A stretch of DNA of 64,000 nt from positions 62,001 to 126,000 of the forward strand of contig CAJNBS010000003.1 in assembly GCA_905221065.1 (NCBI GenBank). Direction: 5' to 3'. The notes under the pieces are model-generated. The model did no database searches and had not been told where the DNA came from. It saw only the letters and a list, made by a program, of their open reading frames with translations. This document shows positions 45,730-54,168 of the stretch, in pieces. The translations under genes were made by a program, and so were the position numbers. Within the stretch, counting starts at the first letter, position 1, and each line of letters opens with the position of its first letter. This DNA is from a bacterium. GTDB lineage: Bacteria > Bacillota > Bacilli > Lactobacillales > Streptococcaceae.

Positions 45730-47718
45730 ATGTTTCGATTAACCAATAAGTTAGCGGTATCGAACTTGATTAAAAACCGCAAACTCTACTATCCTTTTGC
45801 GCTGGCTGTTCTCTTGGCAGTCACCGTCACCTATCTCTTTTACTCTCTAACCTTCAATCCCAAGATTGCTGAAATACGTGGAGGGACAACCATTCAGGCT
45901 ACACTTGGATTTGGTATGTTTGTCGTCACCCTTGCGTCAGCCATTATCGTCCTTTATGCCAATAGTTTTGTCATGAAAAACCGTTCCAAAGAACTGGGGA
46001 TTTATGGCATGTTGGGGTTGGAGAAGCGTCATCTGATCAGTATGACCTTTAAAGAGTTGGTGCTATTTGGAATTCTAACTGTTGGAGCAGGGATCGGTAT
46101 TGGAGCCTTGTTTGACAAGCTGATTTTCGCCTTCTTACTCAAACTGATGAAATTGAAGGTAGAACTAGTCGCTACCTTCCAAATGAATGTTGTCATTGCA
46201 GTACTTGTTGTCTTCGGTTTGATTTTTCTAGGCCTCATGTTCCTGAATGCCCTTCGAATCGCCCGTATGAATGCCCTCCAGCTCTCTCGTGAGAAAGCCA
46301 GCGGTGAGAAAAAAGGTCGTTTCCTACCTCTCCAAACGATTCTTGGTTCGATTAGTTTAGGAATTGGTTATTATCTTGCCCTTACGGTAAAAGATCCTCT
46401 TACAGCCCTAACAACCTTCTTCCTAGCTGTTTTGCTGGTTATTTTTGGAACCTATCTCTTGTTCAATGCAGGGATTACTGTTTTCCTCCAAATCTTAAAG
46501 AAAAACAAGAAATACTATTACCAACCTAATAACCTCATCTCAGTGTCCAACTTAATTTTCCGTATGAAGAAAAATGCGGTTGGGCTAGCGACTATCGCTA
46601 TTTTGTCAACAATGGTTTTGGTAACCATGTCAGCAGCGACAAGCATTTTCAATGCCTCAGAAAGCTTTAAAAAAGTGATGAATCCGCATGACTTTGGAAT
46701 TACTGGACAAAATGTTGAAAAAGAAGATTTGGACAAACTCTTGAGCCAGTTTGCAAGTGACAAAGGTTATAGTGTCAAAGAGAAAGAAGTACTTCGTTAC
46801 AGTAACTTTGGTATTGCAAATCAAGAAGGAACCAAGTTAACTATTTTTGAAAAAGGACAAAACCGAGTCCAACCCAAAACAGTTTTCATGGTATTTGACC
46901 AAAAAGATTATGAAAATATGACTGGTCAAAAACTTTCTCTATCAGGAAATGAAGTCGGACTCTTTGCCAAAAATGACGGACTAAAAGGACAAAAAACTCT
47001 AACTCTAAATGATCATCAATTTTCTGTAAAAGAAGAATTTAATAATGATTTCATTGTCAACCATGTCCCAAATCAGTTTAATATTTTTACCACTGATTAC
47101 AATTACCTTGTTGTTCCTAATTTGCAAGCATTTTTAGACCAATTCCCAGATTCGGCTATCTATAATCAACTTTACGGTGGTATGAATGTAAATGCCAGCG
47201 AAGAAGAACAACTCAAGGTCGCTGAGGAGTATGAAAAAAACCTCAATCAATTTAATGCTCAATTAGACACAGAAGGTAGCTATGTGTATGGTAGCAATCT
47301 AGCAGATGCTAGTGCTCAAATGAGTGCCCTCTTTGGTGGTGTCTTCTTTATCGGTATTTTCTTATCCATTATCTTTATGGTCGGAACTGTTCTGGTCATC
47401 TACTACAAACAAATTTCTGAAGGCTATGAAGACCGTGAGCGCTTTATTATCTTGCAGAAAGTCGGTTTAGATCAAAAGCAAATCAAGCAAACCATCAACA
47501 AACAGGTTTTAACTGTTTTCTTCCTTCCTTTGCTCTTTGCCTTCATACATCTCGTCTTTGCCTACCATATGCTTAGTCTGATTTTAAAAGTGATTGGTGT
47601 AATAGATACGACTATGATGTTGATTGTGACCTTGTCTATCTGCGCTATCTTCCTCATCGCCTATGTGCTGATTTTCATGATTACTTCTAGAAGTTATCGC
47701 AAGATTGTCCAAATGTAA
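45730..47718 (+). CDS. BceB-type ABC transporter permease (FtsX family)
   Basis: 662 aa. Ten predicted helices in the 1+3+4+2-like BceB layout: helix 1 ~18-40, three by ~150-175, more at ~205-260 and ~285-305, a large extracytoplasmic domain (~310-515), then three terminal helices (~530-655). The big outer domain is the hallmark of antimicrobial-peptide-sensing BceB proteins. Partner of the ATPase encoded 1 nt upstream. No BceRS-type two-component genes lie directly next to it; the one at 48810-50386 is separated by the VIT gene. Confidence 0.9.
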   Translation: MFRLTNKLAVSNLIKNRKLYYPFALAVLLAVTVTYLFYSLTFNPKIAEIRGGTTIQATLGFGMFVVTLASAIIVLYANSFVMKNRSKELGIYGMLGLEKRHLISMTFKELVLFGILTVGAGIGIGALFDKLIFAFLLKLMKLKVELVATFQMNVVIAVLVVFGLIFLGLMFLNALRIARMNALQLSREKASGEKKGRFLPLQTILGSISLGIGYYLALTVKDPLTALTTFFLAVLLVIFGTYLLFNAGITVFLQILKKNKKYYYQPNNLISVSNLIFRMKKNAVGLATIAILSTMVLVTMSAATSIFNASESFKKVMNPHDFGITGQNVEKEDLDKLLSQFASDKGYSVKEKEVLRYSNFGIANQEGTKLTIFEKGQNRVQPKTVFMVFDQKDYENMTGQKLSLSGNEVGLFAKNDGLKGQKTLTLNDHQFSVKEEFNNDFIVNHVPNQFNIFTTDYNYLVVPNLQAFLDQFPDSAIYNQLYGGMNVNASEEEQLKVAEEYEKNLNQFNAQLDTEGSYVYGSNLADASAQMSALFGGVFFIGIFLSIIFMVGTVLVIYYKQISEGYEDRERFIILQKVGLDQKQIKQTINKQVLTVFFLPLLFAFIHLVFAYHMLSLILKVIGVIDTTMMLIVTLSICAIFLIAYVLIFMITSRSYRKIVQM

Positions 47719-47723
47719 AAAAG

Positions 47724-47756
47724 ATACCTCGACTTCAAAATCGAGGTATTTCTTGT
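47724..47756 (+). terminator. Terminator after the BceB-type gene
   Basis: ATACCTCGA-N8-TCGAGGTAT followed by TTCTTGTATTTT. Confidence 0.8.
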
Positions 47757-47761
47757 ATTTT

Positions 47762-47957
47762 ATACTCAATGAAAATCAAAAAGCAAACTAGGAAGCTAGC
47801 CGCAGGTTGCTCAAAGCACTGCTTTGAGGTTGTAGATAGAACTGACGAAGTCAGCTCAAAACACTGTTTTGAGGTTGCAGATAGAACTGACGAAGTCAGT
47901 AACCATATATACGGCAAGGCGAAGCTGACGTGGTTTGAAGAGATTTCCGAAGAGTAT
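47762..47957. repeat. BOX element with two boxB modules
   Basis: ATACTCAATGAAAATCAAAA to CCGAAGAGTAT, ~196 bp. The boxB unit (CTCAAAGCACTGCTTTGAG and CTCAAAACACTGTTTTGAG, each with TAGATAGAACTGACGAAGTC-like sequence after it) occurs twice. The last base of the element borders the stop codon of the VIT gene on the minus strand. Confidence 0.93.
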
Positions 47958-48652
47958 TAAATGCTGAAAAGTTGTCCGAGTAAGAAGGTAACTCCCATGG
48001 TTAAAAGGCCAATAGCAAGGTTCCGAATCATAGCCGTTTTGGTTGGGGCTTTTCCAAGTTTGGCACTAGTGTAACCAGTGAGAAGAAGGGCCACACCGAC
48101 GATAAGGACAGTAGCAGGGATGCGGAAATCACTTGGGAAAATGGTCACTGAGAGCATTGGAGGCAAACTTCCAAGGAAAAAGGCAACAAAGCTAGAAATG
48201 GCAGCGTGCCAAGGATTAGTAAACTCTTCATACTCAATCCCGTATTTTTCCTCTACCAGAGCCTTGAGTGGATTTTTGAGAAAGGCCTTGTTGGTTAAGA
48301 GTTGGGCAGAGGTTTCGCATTCTCCGTTTTGAATATAGGCAGCATAGAGAGACTTTTTGGCTAACTCTATATCCTGGTCTAGCAAGACTTGCTCCCGCGC
48401 AACGGCTGCTTCCTCGGTATCTTTTTGAGTTGAAACGGATACGTATTCCCCACCAGCCATAGAAAAGGCACCTGCCAAGATAGCCGCAAAGCCCGATAAA
48501 AAGATAATCCAGATATTGGTCGTGGCACTGGCAACTCCGATAACCACACCAGCAATGGAAATAATCCCATCATTGGCACCAAGAACGCCCGCACGCAGGA
48601 TATTTAAACGACCTGCAAAATTTGAATCAATTTCGTGATTTGTTTCTGACAT
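47957..48652 (-). CDS. VIT1/CCC1-family metal transporter
   Basis: 231 aa from the ATG at 48652 (GGAGAATAAT upstream; a longer reading lacks a site). Family marks: GRLNILRAGVLGANDGIISI (~15-34), SMAGGEYVSVSTQKDTE (~72-88), a cytoplasmic helical segment (~90-145), and three C-terminal helices. Exports or sequesters Fe2+/Mn2+ in related systems. Its TAA stop falls at the very edge of the BOX element, so the BOX insertion may have trimmed or replaced the original 3' end. Confidence 0.88.
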   Translation of the reverse strand: MSETNHEIDSNFAGRLNILRAGVLGANDGIISIAGVVIGVASATTNIWIIFLSGFAAILAGAFSMAGGEYVSVSTQKDTEEAAVAREQVLLDQDIELAKKSLYAAYIQNGECETSAQLLTNKAFLKNPLKALVEEKYGIEYEEFTNPWHAAISSFVAFFLGSLPPMLSVTIFPSDFRIPATVLIVGVALLLTGYTSAKLGKAPTKTAMIRNLAIGLLTMGVTFLLGQLFSI

Positions 48653-48778
48653 ATTATTCTCCTTTTTATCCAGTATAAAGGAAAAATATAAGGAAATCAA
48701 TCTTTTAAAACTGTCTGAAAAAAGTTGCACTATTCTAATGAAAAAGAGCTTTTCTGTTTAAGCTTTATCAATAAAACA

Positions 48779-48787
48779 TGCTATAAT
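48779..48787 (+). promoter_or_regulatory. Extended -10 promoter of the two-component operon
   Basis: TGCTATAAT (48779-48787), 22 nt before the response regulator ATG. Confidence 0.6.
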
Positions 48788-48809
48788 AGTTGCAGAAAGG
48801 TTGGTATTT

Positions 48810-49511
48810 ATGGGTAGGATATTGGTTATTGAAGACAATAGTGACATTCAAGAGATTTTGCGAACACTTCTTACTGAGGAGCATGAGGTAATCCAAGCCT
48901 TTTCTGGTACAGAAGGAATCATGCGTTTTGACCAAGGGGGGATTGACCTCGTTTTGCTAGATATCATGCTTCCTGGGAAAAATGGGGATCAGGTTTTAAA
49001 AGCCATCAGGGAACAAAGTCAAACTCCAGTCATTATGCTAACAGCTTTTAGCGATAAGAAGTTAATCAGTCAATACCTCTTAGACGGTGCCAATGATTAC
49101 ATAGTGAAACCTTTTGATTTAGACGAAGTCTTTGCCAGAGTTACTGTTCAACTACGCCAAAGTGCAGAAAAACAGCCTATGAAAATAGGAAAAACTGAAA
49201 ATCTGCCACAAAACTTAAAAAATATCCAGTTTGATGCAGAAAGTTTTGAAATCAAAAATAGTCAGGAAACCATTCGTCTTGCTAAGAAAGAATGCTTGAT
49301 TCTCCAAACTCTCCTAAAACATCCAAAGAAAATTTTCACCAAGGAAGAACTTTATGAATTGGTCTGGGAGGATAGCTATCTACCTGGAGATAATACCCTC
49401 AATACGCATTTGAGTAATCTTCGTAAAAAATTAAACCAGCTTGACCCAACTCAAGAATATATTGAAACCATCTGGGGAGTTGGGGTAAGATTAAAAGGAG
49501 ACAAGCAATGA
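48810..49511 (+). CDS. OmpR/PhoB-family response regulator
   Basis: 233 aa from the ATG at 48810, spaced correctly from AGAAAGG; the TTG at 48801 overlaps the site. Receiver domain with phospho-acceptor Asp in LVLLDIMLPGKNG (~52), Thr/Ser in MLTAFSD (~79) and Lys in DYIVKPFD (~101); winged-helix DNA-binding domain (~135-232) with the transactivation/recognition region DNTLNTHLSNLRKKL. Its stop overlaps the kinase start (ATGA). Probable targets: its own operon and the neighbouring ABC exporter. Confidence 0.93.
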   Translation: MGRILVIEDNSDIQEILRTLLTEEHEVIQAFSGTEGIMRFDQGGIDLVLLDIMLPGKNGDQVLKAIREQSQTPVIMLTAFSDKKLISQYLLDGANDYIVKPFDLDEVFARVTVQLRQSAEKQPMKIGKTENLPQNLKNIQFDAESFEIKNSQETIRLAKKECLILQTLLKHPKKIFTKEELYELVWEDSYLPGDNTLNTHLSNLRKKLNQLDPTQEYIETIWGVGVRLKGDKQ

Positions 49512-50386
49512 CCTACATGATAATCGTTGTCCTACTGGTTCTCCTAATCATTTTATCGATTGCATTGATTCGCTACCATCTAGCACTTAAAAACTTGAGT
49601 CAACAGATTGAAGACAAGATTCTAACAGGTAGTATGAAAAGAGTAGGAGTCAGCATTTTTTCCAAACATTTTTTACAGCTCTACCAGCAGATTGAGAATC
49701 TATTTCAGGAAGTAGAGCAATCTCGGTTGGTGATGAAAAGGGAAAAGCAGACTCTGGATATGGCCATCAGCAATATAGCCCATGATATTCGGACGCCTCT
49801 GACTATCGCTTCAGGCTACACCCAACAATTGATGAAGTCTCCTGAAGATAAATCAGAAACCCTACAAAAAATAGCCCAGCATCTTGATTTAGTTTCCAAA
49901 CGTTTGGAAGCTCTCCTAGAATATCGTCGTTTGATGGAAGGAGCTGTCAAACCGAAACTGGAAGAAGTGGATCTTTCCGCTTTTATCACCAAAAAGACTC
50001 TAGCTTATTATGATGTTTTTCAGGCGGCGAATATCACGCTTGATTTTAAGGTTGAAGCTGGTCTGAAAATGAGGACTGATGAGGACTTGCTAGATCGAAT
50101 TATACAAAATTTGCTTGGAAATGTCCTCAAACATGGCAAGGAAGAAGCGCGTCTATCTTTGCAAAAAGAAAAGGAACAGCTTGTCTTAGAGATTGCAAAC
50201 CTTGTTAAACAGCCCATCAAAAAAATAGAAAATCTCAGCAACCGTTTTTATTCTGAAAATCTATCTGATACGGAAGAATCCTCTGGTTTAGGCCTTTATA
50301 TCACTGAGGAATTATGTCATCTTCTCGGTGCAGAGATGAAACTAAGCACAGATGGCCAGTGGTTATCGGTTTTCATTTATTTTTAA
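49508..50386 (+). CDS. Sensor histidine kinase, single-helix type
   Basis: 292 aa. One N-terminal transmembrane helix (~3-25) and no extracellular domain, then the DHp domain with NIAHDIRTPLT (phospho-His ~98) and the ATPase: N-box IIQNLLGNVLKHG (~199), G-box SSGLGLYI (~260). With no sensor domain it may read the state of a partner transporter, as intramembrane-sensing kinases do. Converges on the ABC-2 exporter genes; that neighbourhood is typical of peptide-antibiotic response modules. Confidence 0.92.
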   Translation: MTYMIIVVLLVLLIILSIALIRYHLALKNLSQQIEDKILTGSMKRVGVSIFSKHFLQLYQQIENLFQEVEQSRLVMKREKQTLDMAISNIAHDIRTPLTIASGYTQQLMKSPEDKSETLQKIAQHLDLVSKRLEALLEYRRLMEGAVKPKLEEVDLSAFITKKTLAYYDVFQAANITLDFKVEAGLKMRTDEDLLDRIIQNLLGNVLKHGKEEARLSLQKEKEQLVLEIANLVKQPIKKIENLSNRFYSENLSDTEESSGLGLYITEELCHLLGAEMKLSTDGQWLSVFIYF

Positions 50387-50393
50387 CGAAATA

Positions 50394-50427
50394 AACCTCC
50401 TCTGTAGGCTAGAGGAGGTCGTTTTTT
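50394..50427. terminator. Terminator between the kinase and the ABC-2 permease gene
   Basis: CCTCCTCT-N7-AGAGGAGG followed by TCGTTTTTTA; located between convergent genes. Confidence 0.85.
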
Positions 50428-51178
50428 ATAAACTTTTCTTTTTGAAAACTGCCAGTCCACTTAGATTAAAGATTAGAATAACAGCTAAGGTAACTATAAG
50501 TGTATAGAAAATGGATTCACTATTAGCAGTCATAGCATAGAAAAACTGCAATGATAAATATGGTAAAATTTTGATACTTGGGAAGATGAGCATTGGCGTA
50601 GAAAGCAAGATAGAGCTGACCAAATAACCAATAAATACTGCAAGATAAGAGTGACTAACATAGAGAATGAAGGAAACAATGGAAAGCCAAGCAAGGAGGC
50701 AAAGGAATTGAAGGGAAATGGTTATCAGTAGATTGCCAATAAAGCCATCAGGCATCGTTCCCAATCCATTTAAGATAGTTGCTGGAATAAAGGCAATCAC
50801 AAGACTGATGATAAGCTGCAAAAGTGCAATACAAGCCACTACAAAGGCTTTGGCAAGGAAAAACTCGGTACGAGAAACCCCTACTGTCAAACTATTTTTA
50901 TAGAGCTTTCCGATTAAATCAACTCCGAGAACGAGACAAGTTAGAACAATACAGAGAAAAACGAGGTTTGAACCTTGACTAGATGCGTTAATCAGGGCTT
51001 GTACACCGTCCCAACCATGGGTTGGAATGTCTGGCTCTTCTGTATTGATTGCCATCAGATGGCCAGTAGCTCCAATACTTGCGCCCATTAGCATGAGAGA
51101 GAAGAGAATGAACTCTGTAATCCAGAATCCTTTGGAACGGAAAAGACGGTAAAAGTCTGCTTGAATGGTATGTATCAT
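50426..51178 (-). CDS. ABC-2-type permease
   Basis: 250 aa with six predicted helices (~18-38, 70-90, 105-130, 145-170, 180-200, 222-245). Arrangement of a BcrB/NatB/lantibiotic-immunity-type exporter membrane subunit, encoded 10 nt after its ATPase. Substrate not determinable: peptide antibiotic or lipid-like. Confidence 0.85.
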   Translation of the reverse strand: MIHTIQADFYRLFRSKGFWITEFILFSLMLMGASIGATGHLMAINTEEPDIPTHGWDGVQALINASSQGSNLVFLCIVLTCLVLGVDLIGKLYKNSLTVGVSRTEFFLAKAFVVACIALLQLIISLVIAFIPATILNGLGTMPDGFIGNLLITISLQFLCLLAWLSIVSFILYVSHSYLAVFIGYLVSSILLSTPMLIFPSIKILPYLSLQFFYAMTANSESIFYTLIVTLAVILIFNLSGLAVFKKKSL

Positions 51179-51188
51179 GATTTTCCTC

Positions 51189-52097
51189 CTATTCGACCAA
51201 TTGTGTGAAGTATTCTTCTAGGTTTTGACGGGCGTAGTAAATCTCGTCAATAGCGACATCTGCCAAGGTTAAGTCCTTAAGAATCTGTTTGACATCTTGT
51301 TCCTGACCAAAGATGTGGATTTCGTTTTCAGGATTGACAACCTTGAACTGGAGCTGGATTTGTTCTTTCAATACTTGGCAAGCTTTCTCTTTGTCAGCTG
51401 TCTTAAGTACAATATAATCCTCACTTAGTGTTTCAAATTCAGCTTTGCTGATTTCACGGATAATCTTGCCTTGATCTAAAATACCAAAGCGATTAGCTAC
51501 GAGGTAGAGTTCTGACAAAATATGGCTAGAGATGAGAATGGTGATTCCTTTTTCTTGATTGAGCCGTTGAATCATCAGACGAAATTCTTTGATACCGATT
51601 GGGTCAAGTCCATTGATAGGTTCATCTAAGATTAGGAAGTCTGGTTTGGAGATAAGGGCAATAGCGATACCAAGTCTTTGCTTCATTCCAAGAGAGAAAT
51701 CTCGAAAGACTTTTTTGCCTGTATCTGACAAGCCTACATAGTCCAGCGTTTCTCGAATGACTTGATCAGCATTTGGAATATGACGAATCATACAGTAATA
51801 TTTCAGATTTTGATAGGCTGTTAAGTGATTATGAGCTACGGGTGATTCGATCACTGAACCTACTCGAGATAGAGACTTGCTCCACTCATTTTCTGATTGA
51901 CTAGAAAAGAGGGAAACAGTTCCTTTGTCCGCAAAGAGTAGTTGCGTAATGATTTTTATCAAGGTGGTTTTCCCAGCTCCGTTCTTCCCGATAAGTCCAT
52001 AAATATCTCCCTCTCTTATCGTTAGATGAAGATCTTGAAGAATAGCTTGTTTGGCAAAGTTTTTGGACAATCCATGAATATCAAGTACTGTTTTCAT
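51189..52097 (-). CDS. BcrA-type ABC transporter ATP-binding protein
   Basis: 302 aa from the ATG at 52097 (AAAGGAGAGAATC). Walker A GKNGAGKTT (~39), signature FSLGMKQRLG, Walker B FLILDEPINGLDP, H-loop ISSH. The C-terminal ~90-residue extension is that of the BcrA/CcmA drug-exporter group. Upstream lies a -10 box (minus-strand TATACT at 52131-52136) and phased direct repeats (52166-52185). Confidence 0.9.
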   Translation of the reverse strand: MKTVLDIHGLSKNFAKQAILQDLHLTIREGDIYGLIGKNGAGKTTLIKIITQLLFADKGTVSLFSSQSENEWSKSLSRVGSVIESPVAHNHLTAYQNLKYYCMIRHIPNADQVIRETLDYVGLSDTGKKVFRDFSLGMKQRLGIAIALISKPDFLILDEPINGLDPIGIKEFRLMIQRLNQEKGITILISSHILSELYLVANRFGILDQGKIIREISKAEFETLSEDYIVLKTADKEKACQVLKEQIQLQFKVVNPENEIHIFGQEQDVKQILKDLTLADVAIDEIYYARQNLEEYFTQLVE

Positions 52098-52130
52098 GAT
52101 TCTCTCCTTTTGATTTATTTTGATAACTTT

Positions 52131-52185
52131 AGTATAAAGCATAGAAATCAAAGAAAGCTCAAGCATTTCTAAAGAGTTTCTAAAG
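52131..52185 (-). promoter_or_regulatory. Promoter with 11-bp-phased direct repeats for the ABC exporter
   Basis: Minus strand: -10 TATACT (52131-52136), no consensus -35, and two CTTTAGAAA repeats (52166-52174, 52177-52185) whose starts are 11 bp apart. Phased direct repeats just above a poor -35 are the usual binding pattern of OmpR-family activators; the response regulator encoded at 48810 is the obvious candidate. Confidence 0.55.
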
Positions 52186-52206
52186 TTTTAGGAATTCTTA
52201 AATATC

Positions 52207-52232
52207 AAAACCCAGTTGACACGAACTGGGCT
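52207..52232 (-). terminator. Terminator of the HAD phosphatase gene
   Basis: Minus strand: CCCAGTT-N6-AACTGGG then TTTTGATATT. Confidence 0.75.
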
Positions 52233-52238
52233 TCTTAA

Positions 52239-53048
52239 TTATAAAATATATTTTTCAATAGCACGCGCGACGCCGTCTTCTTCGTTGCTGGCTGTAACAT
52301 CATCAGCTAGGGATTTGACATAATCGCTGGCATTTCCCATTGCAATCCCAAGTCCTGCAAACTGGAGCATTTCGATATCGTTATTGGCATCGCCCATGGC
52401 CATAATTTCTGATGGCTCAATCTTCAAAATCTCAGCTAGTCGAGAAAGAGCAGTAGCCTTGGTCGTTCCGAGTGGCATGGCCTCATAAATGACAGGCTGC
52501 GAACGAACTCCGCTAAATCGTTGACAGAGTTCTTCAGCAAAACGTTGCTCAAAATCATCTGTTTGGCTCTCTGTTCCTAAAAACATACCTTGGAACATAC
52601 GATACTTACCACTGGTCGCTTCCTCAAGGGAGATTTCAGTCAGGTCTGAAAAGACTAACTTGGCATCATTTTGAATGATTTCATTAGGCTTGCCACCTAG
52701 GACAAAATAATGTTCCTCATCAAAAAGAGTCAACTGAACCTCACTCTTTTCAGCTAGGTCATAGAGGTATTCGATGTCAGCTGGACTGAGTTCCTGCCAA
52801 TCAACTAGCCCCCAGTCACTGGTCTGGTGAGTTGAACAACCGTTGTTGACAATGACATACTCATTCTGGAGGTCCAGCCCCAGTTTTTGATAGTAGGGGA
52901 GGACACCAAAGAGCGGGCGTCCTGTACAGAGAACCAGTTTGACACCTTTTTCAATAGCTTGGTGAATAGCAGTAATGTGGGCTTGTGGGATTTCCTTGGC
53001 TTCATTGAGGAGGGTTCCGTCCATATCCAAGGCTAGTAGTTTAATCAT
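52239..53048 (-). CDS. Cof-type HAD-IIB sugar-phosphate phosphatase
   Basis: 269 aa. Motif I LLALDMDGTLLNE (catalytic Asp, ~7-9), CTGRP (motif II, ~42), and motif IV MGDANNDIEMLQFAGLGIAMGNA (~217-239) with the cap domain between them. Cytoplasmic; substrate unknown. Confidence 0.92.
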   Translation of the reverse strand: MIKLLALDMDGTLLNEAKEIPQAHITAIHQAIEKGVKLVLCTGRPLFGVLPYYQKLGLDLQNEYVIVNNGCSTHQTSDWGLVDWQELSPADIEYLYDLAEKSEVQLTLFDEEHYFVLGGKPNEIIQNDAKLVFSDLTEISLEEATSGKYRMFQGMFLGTESQTDDFEQRFAEELCQRFSGVRSQPVIYEAMPLGTTKATALSRLAEILKIEPSEIMAMGDANNDIEMLQFAGLGIAMGNASDYVKSLADDVTASNEEDGVARAIEKYIL

Positions 53049-53168
53049 AAGACTTCCTTCTTTATCTTTTGGTATTATTATAGCATATTTTGGAGAAGAA
53101 ATTGATAAAAGGGTAGGGATATACGTTATTCAATGAAGTAAATAATTATATTTGGCAAGCTGGTCAAA

Positions 53169-53222
53169 AAAACAGAGGATTTAAGATGAATAACACATTT
53201 TTCATCTTAAATCCTCTGTTTT
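53169..53222. terminator. Perfect 22-bp stem hairpin
   Basis: Arms 53169-53190 and 53201-53222 are perfectly complementary (AAAACAGAGGATTTAAGATG core) with a 10-nt loop, then TTTT. Between two minus-strand genes, so a bidirectional terminator for the DUF3270 gene is likely. Confidence 0.8.
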
Positions 53223-53265
53223 CCTAATTTTTTATAAACCAACTTGATTAGACGTGGGATATGAT

Positions 53266-53553
53266 TTATCTTCTAAATTTTCGTTTGATAATAGAGCGTT
53301 GGACTTTTAAAACAAGTAAGCTAAATCCGATTGCTGCGACAAATGCGAGAGCAGTTGATAATTTTAATGCTAAAAAGATAAAACTAAAGATAGCAATACA
53401 GATACAAAAAACAGCAATATTAACAAAAAATAGGATTTCCTTGAGATTAGTATCAGATTGTGCTTCAGGTGTATAATCTTGATAGCGAGGAATCTGATGA
53501 TTTGATTCTTCTTGATAGTCTACCTCATAGGATTGTAATTTTCTTACAGGCAT
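53266..53553 (-). CDS. DUF3270-like small membrane protein
   Basis: 95 aa: polar N-terminal ~40 residues (MPVRKLQSYEVDYQEESNHQ), two hydrophobic helices (~42-62, 65-83), and a basic end QRSIIKRKFRR. GGAGAGAATA is the ribosome site. Family and layout match DUF3270 proteins of streptococci; function unknown. Confidence 0.75.
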   Translation of the reverse strand: MPVRKLQSYEVDYQEESNHQIPRYQDYTPEAQSDTNLKEILFFVNIAVFCICIAIFSFIFLALKLSTALAFVAAIGFSLLVLKVQRSIIKRKFRR

Positions 53554-53756
53554 TATTCTCTCCTTAACTGTACATACCTATTTTATCATTTTTTAATCGG
53601 ATAATTATTACAGTAAGGTTACAAAAAGAATAAAGTCCCTTTTCATTTTCAAACTATTGTTCAGGACACTATAGTTTGAAAATAATAGTACGCATAATAT
53701 TAAGGTCGTTAATCACCTATTGAAAATAGATTAGTAGAAATTGAAACAGTACATTA

Positions 53757-53861
53757 ATACTCTTCAAAACAAGTTAGCGTCATCTTGTATTAGGTATATG
53801 TTACTAATTTAGTCAATTTTATCTACAATAAAAAAGCTGTTCTTTTATTTTTATTGAGTAT
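53757..53861. repeat. Decayed BOX element
   Basis: ATACTCTTCAAAACAAGTTAGCGTC at the left in pieces and TATTTTTATTGAGTAT at the right keep the BOX ends and order, but boxB and much of boxA/C have diverged. Confidence 0.65.
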
Positions 53862-53886
53862 ATAGACTGCAAATTGCTCTTAAAAA

Positions 53887-53895
53887 TGGTATAAT
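53887..53895 (+). promoter_or_regulatory. metK promoter
   Basis: Extended -10 TGGTATAAT (53887-53895) with CTGCAA 17 bp upstream. It starts a ~265-nt leader holding the SMK box. Confidence 0.65.
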
Positions 53896-53907
53896 GGTAA
53901 AGTTATA

Positions 53908-54168
53908 TAGTCCCGATAAGATGGTAGGTATTCATTACTAAGAGTTTTCCTATCAGTACTTTGTAACTCGCAAAGAATGACGGCTCCAAAGTAGTCGCTC
54001 GTCATTCTACGGTTGCCGCCATAATGCGGTCATCCTATGCGCCTTACTAGCTTCAGAAATAAAAAAAGTATTGTTTTTATTTCTTTCGCGTCGTAACTCT
54101 TAGATAATGGAAATACCTATCAGTACTTTGTAACTCTATAACAATATTTTTTAAGGGGGGACATTTTT
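53908..54168 (+). promoter_or_regulatory. SMK box (SAM-III) riboswitch with a ~165-nt insertion
   Basis: The conserved 5' strand TCCCGATAAGATGG is at 53911-53924; the 3' strand CAGTACTTTGTAACTC is at 54121-54136, followed by the Shine-Dalgarno run GGGGGG at 54155-54160 just before the metK ATG. In between, GGTAGGTATT and AATACCTATC extend the helix, but the loop is replaced by ~165 nt of structured sequence that includes a second copy of CCTATCAGTACTTTGTAACT (from ~53950). SAM binding is expected to hide the Shine-Dalgarno sequence and reduce MetK synthesis. Confidence 0.8.

Noticed and set aside
47735..47960. Open frames on both strands with repeated Gln-Cys-Phe-Glu patterns
   Set aside because: They translate the BOX element (boxB duplicates), not a protein.
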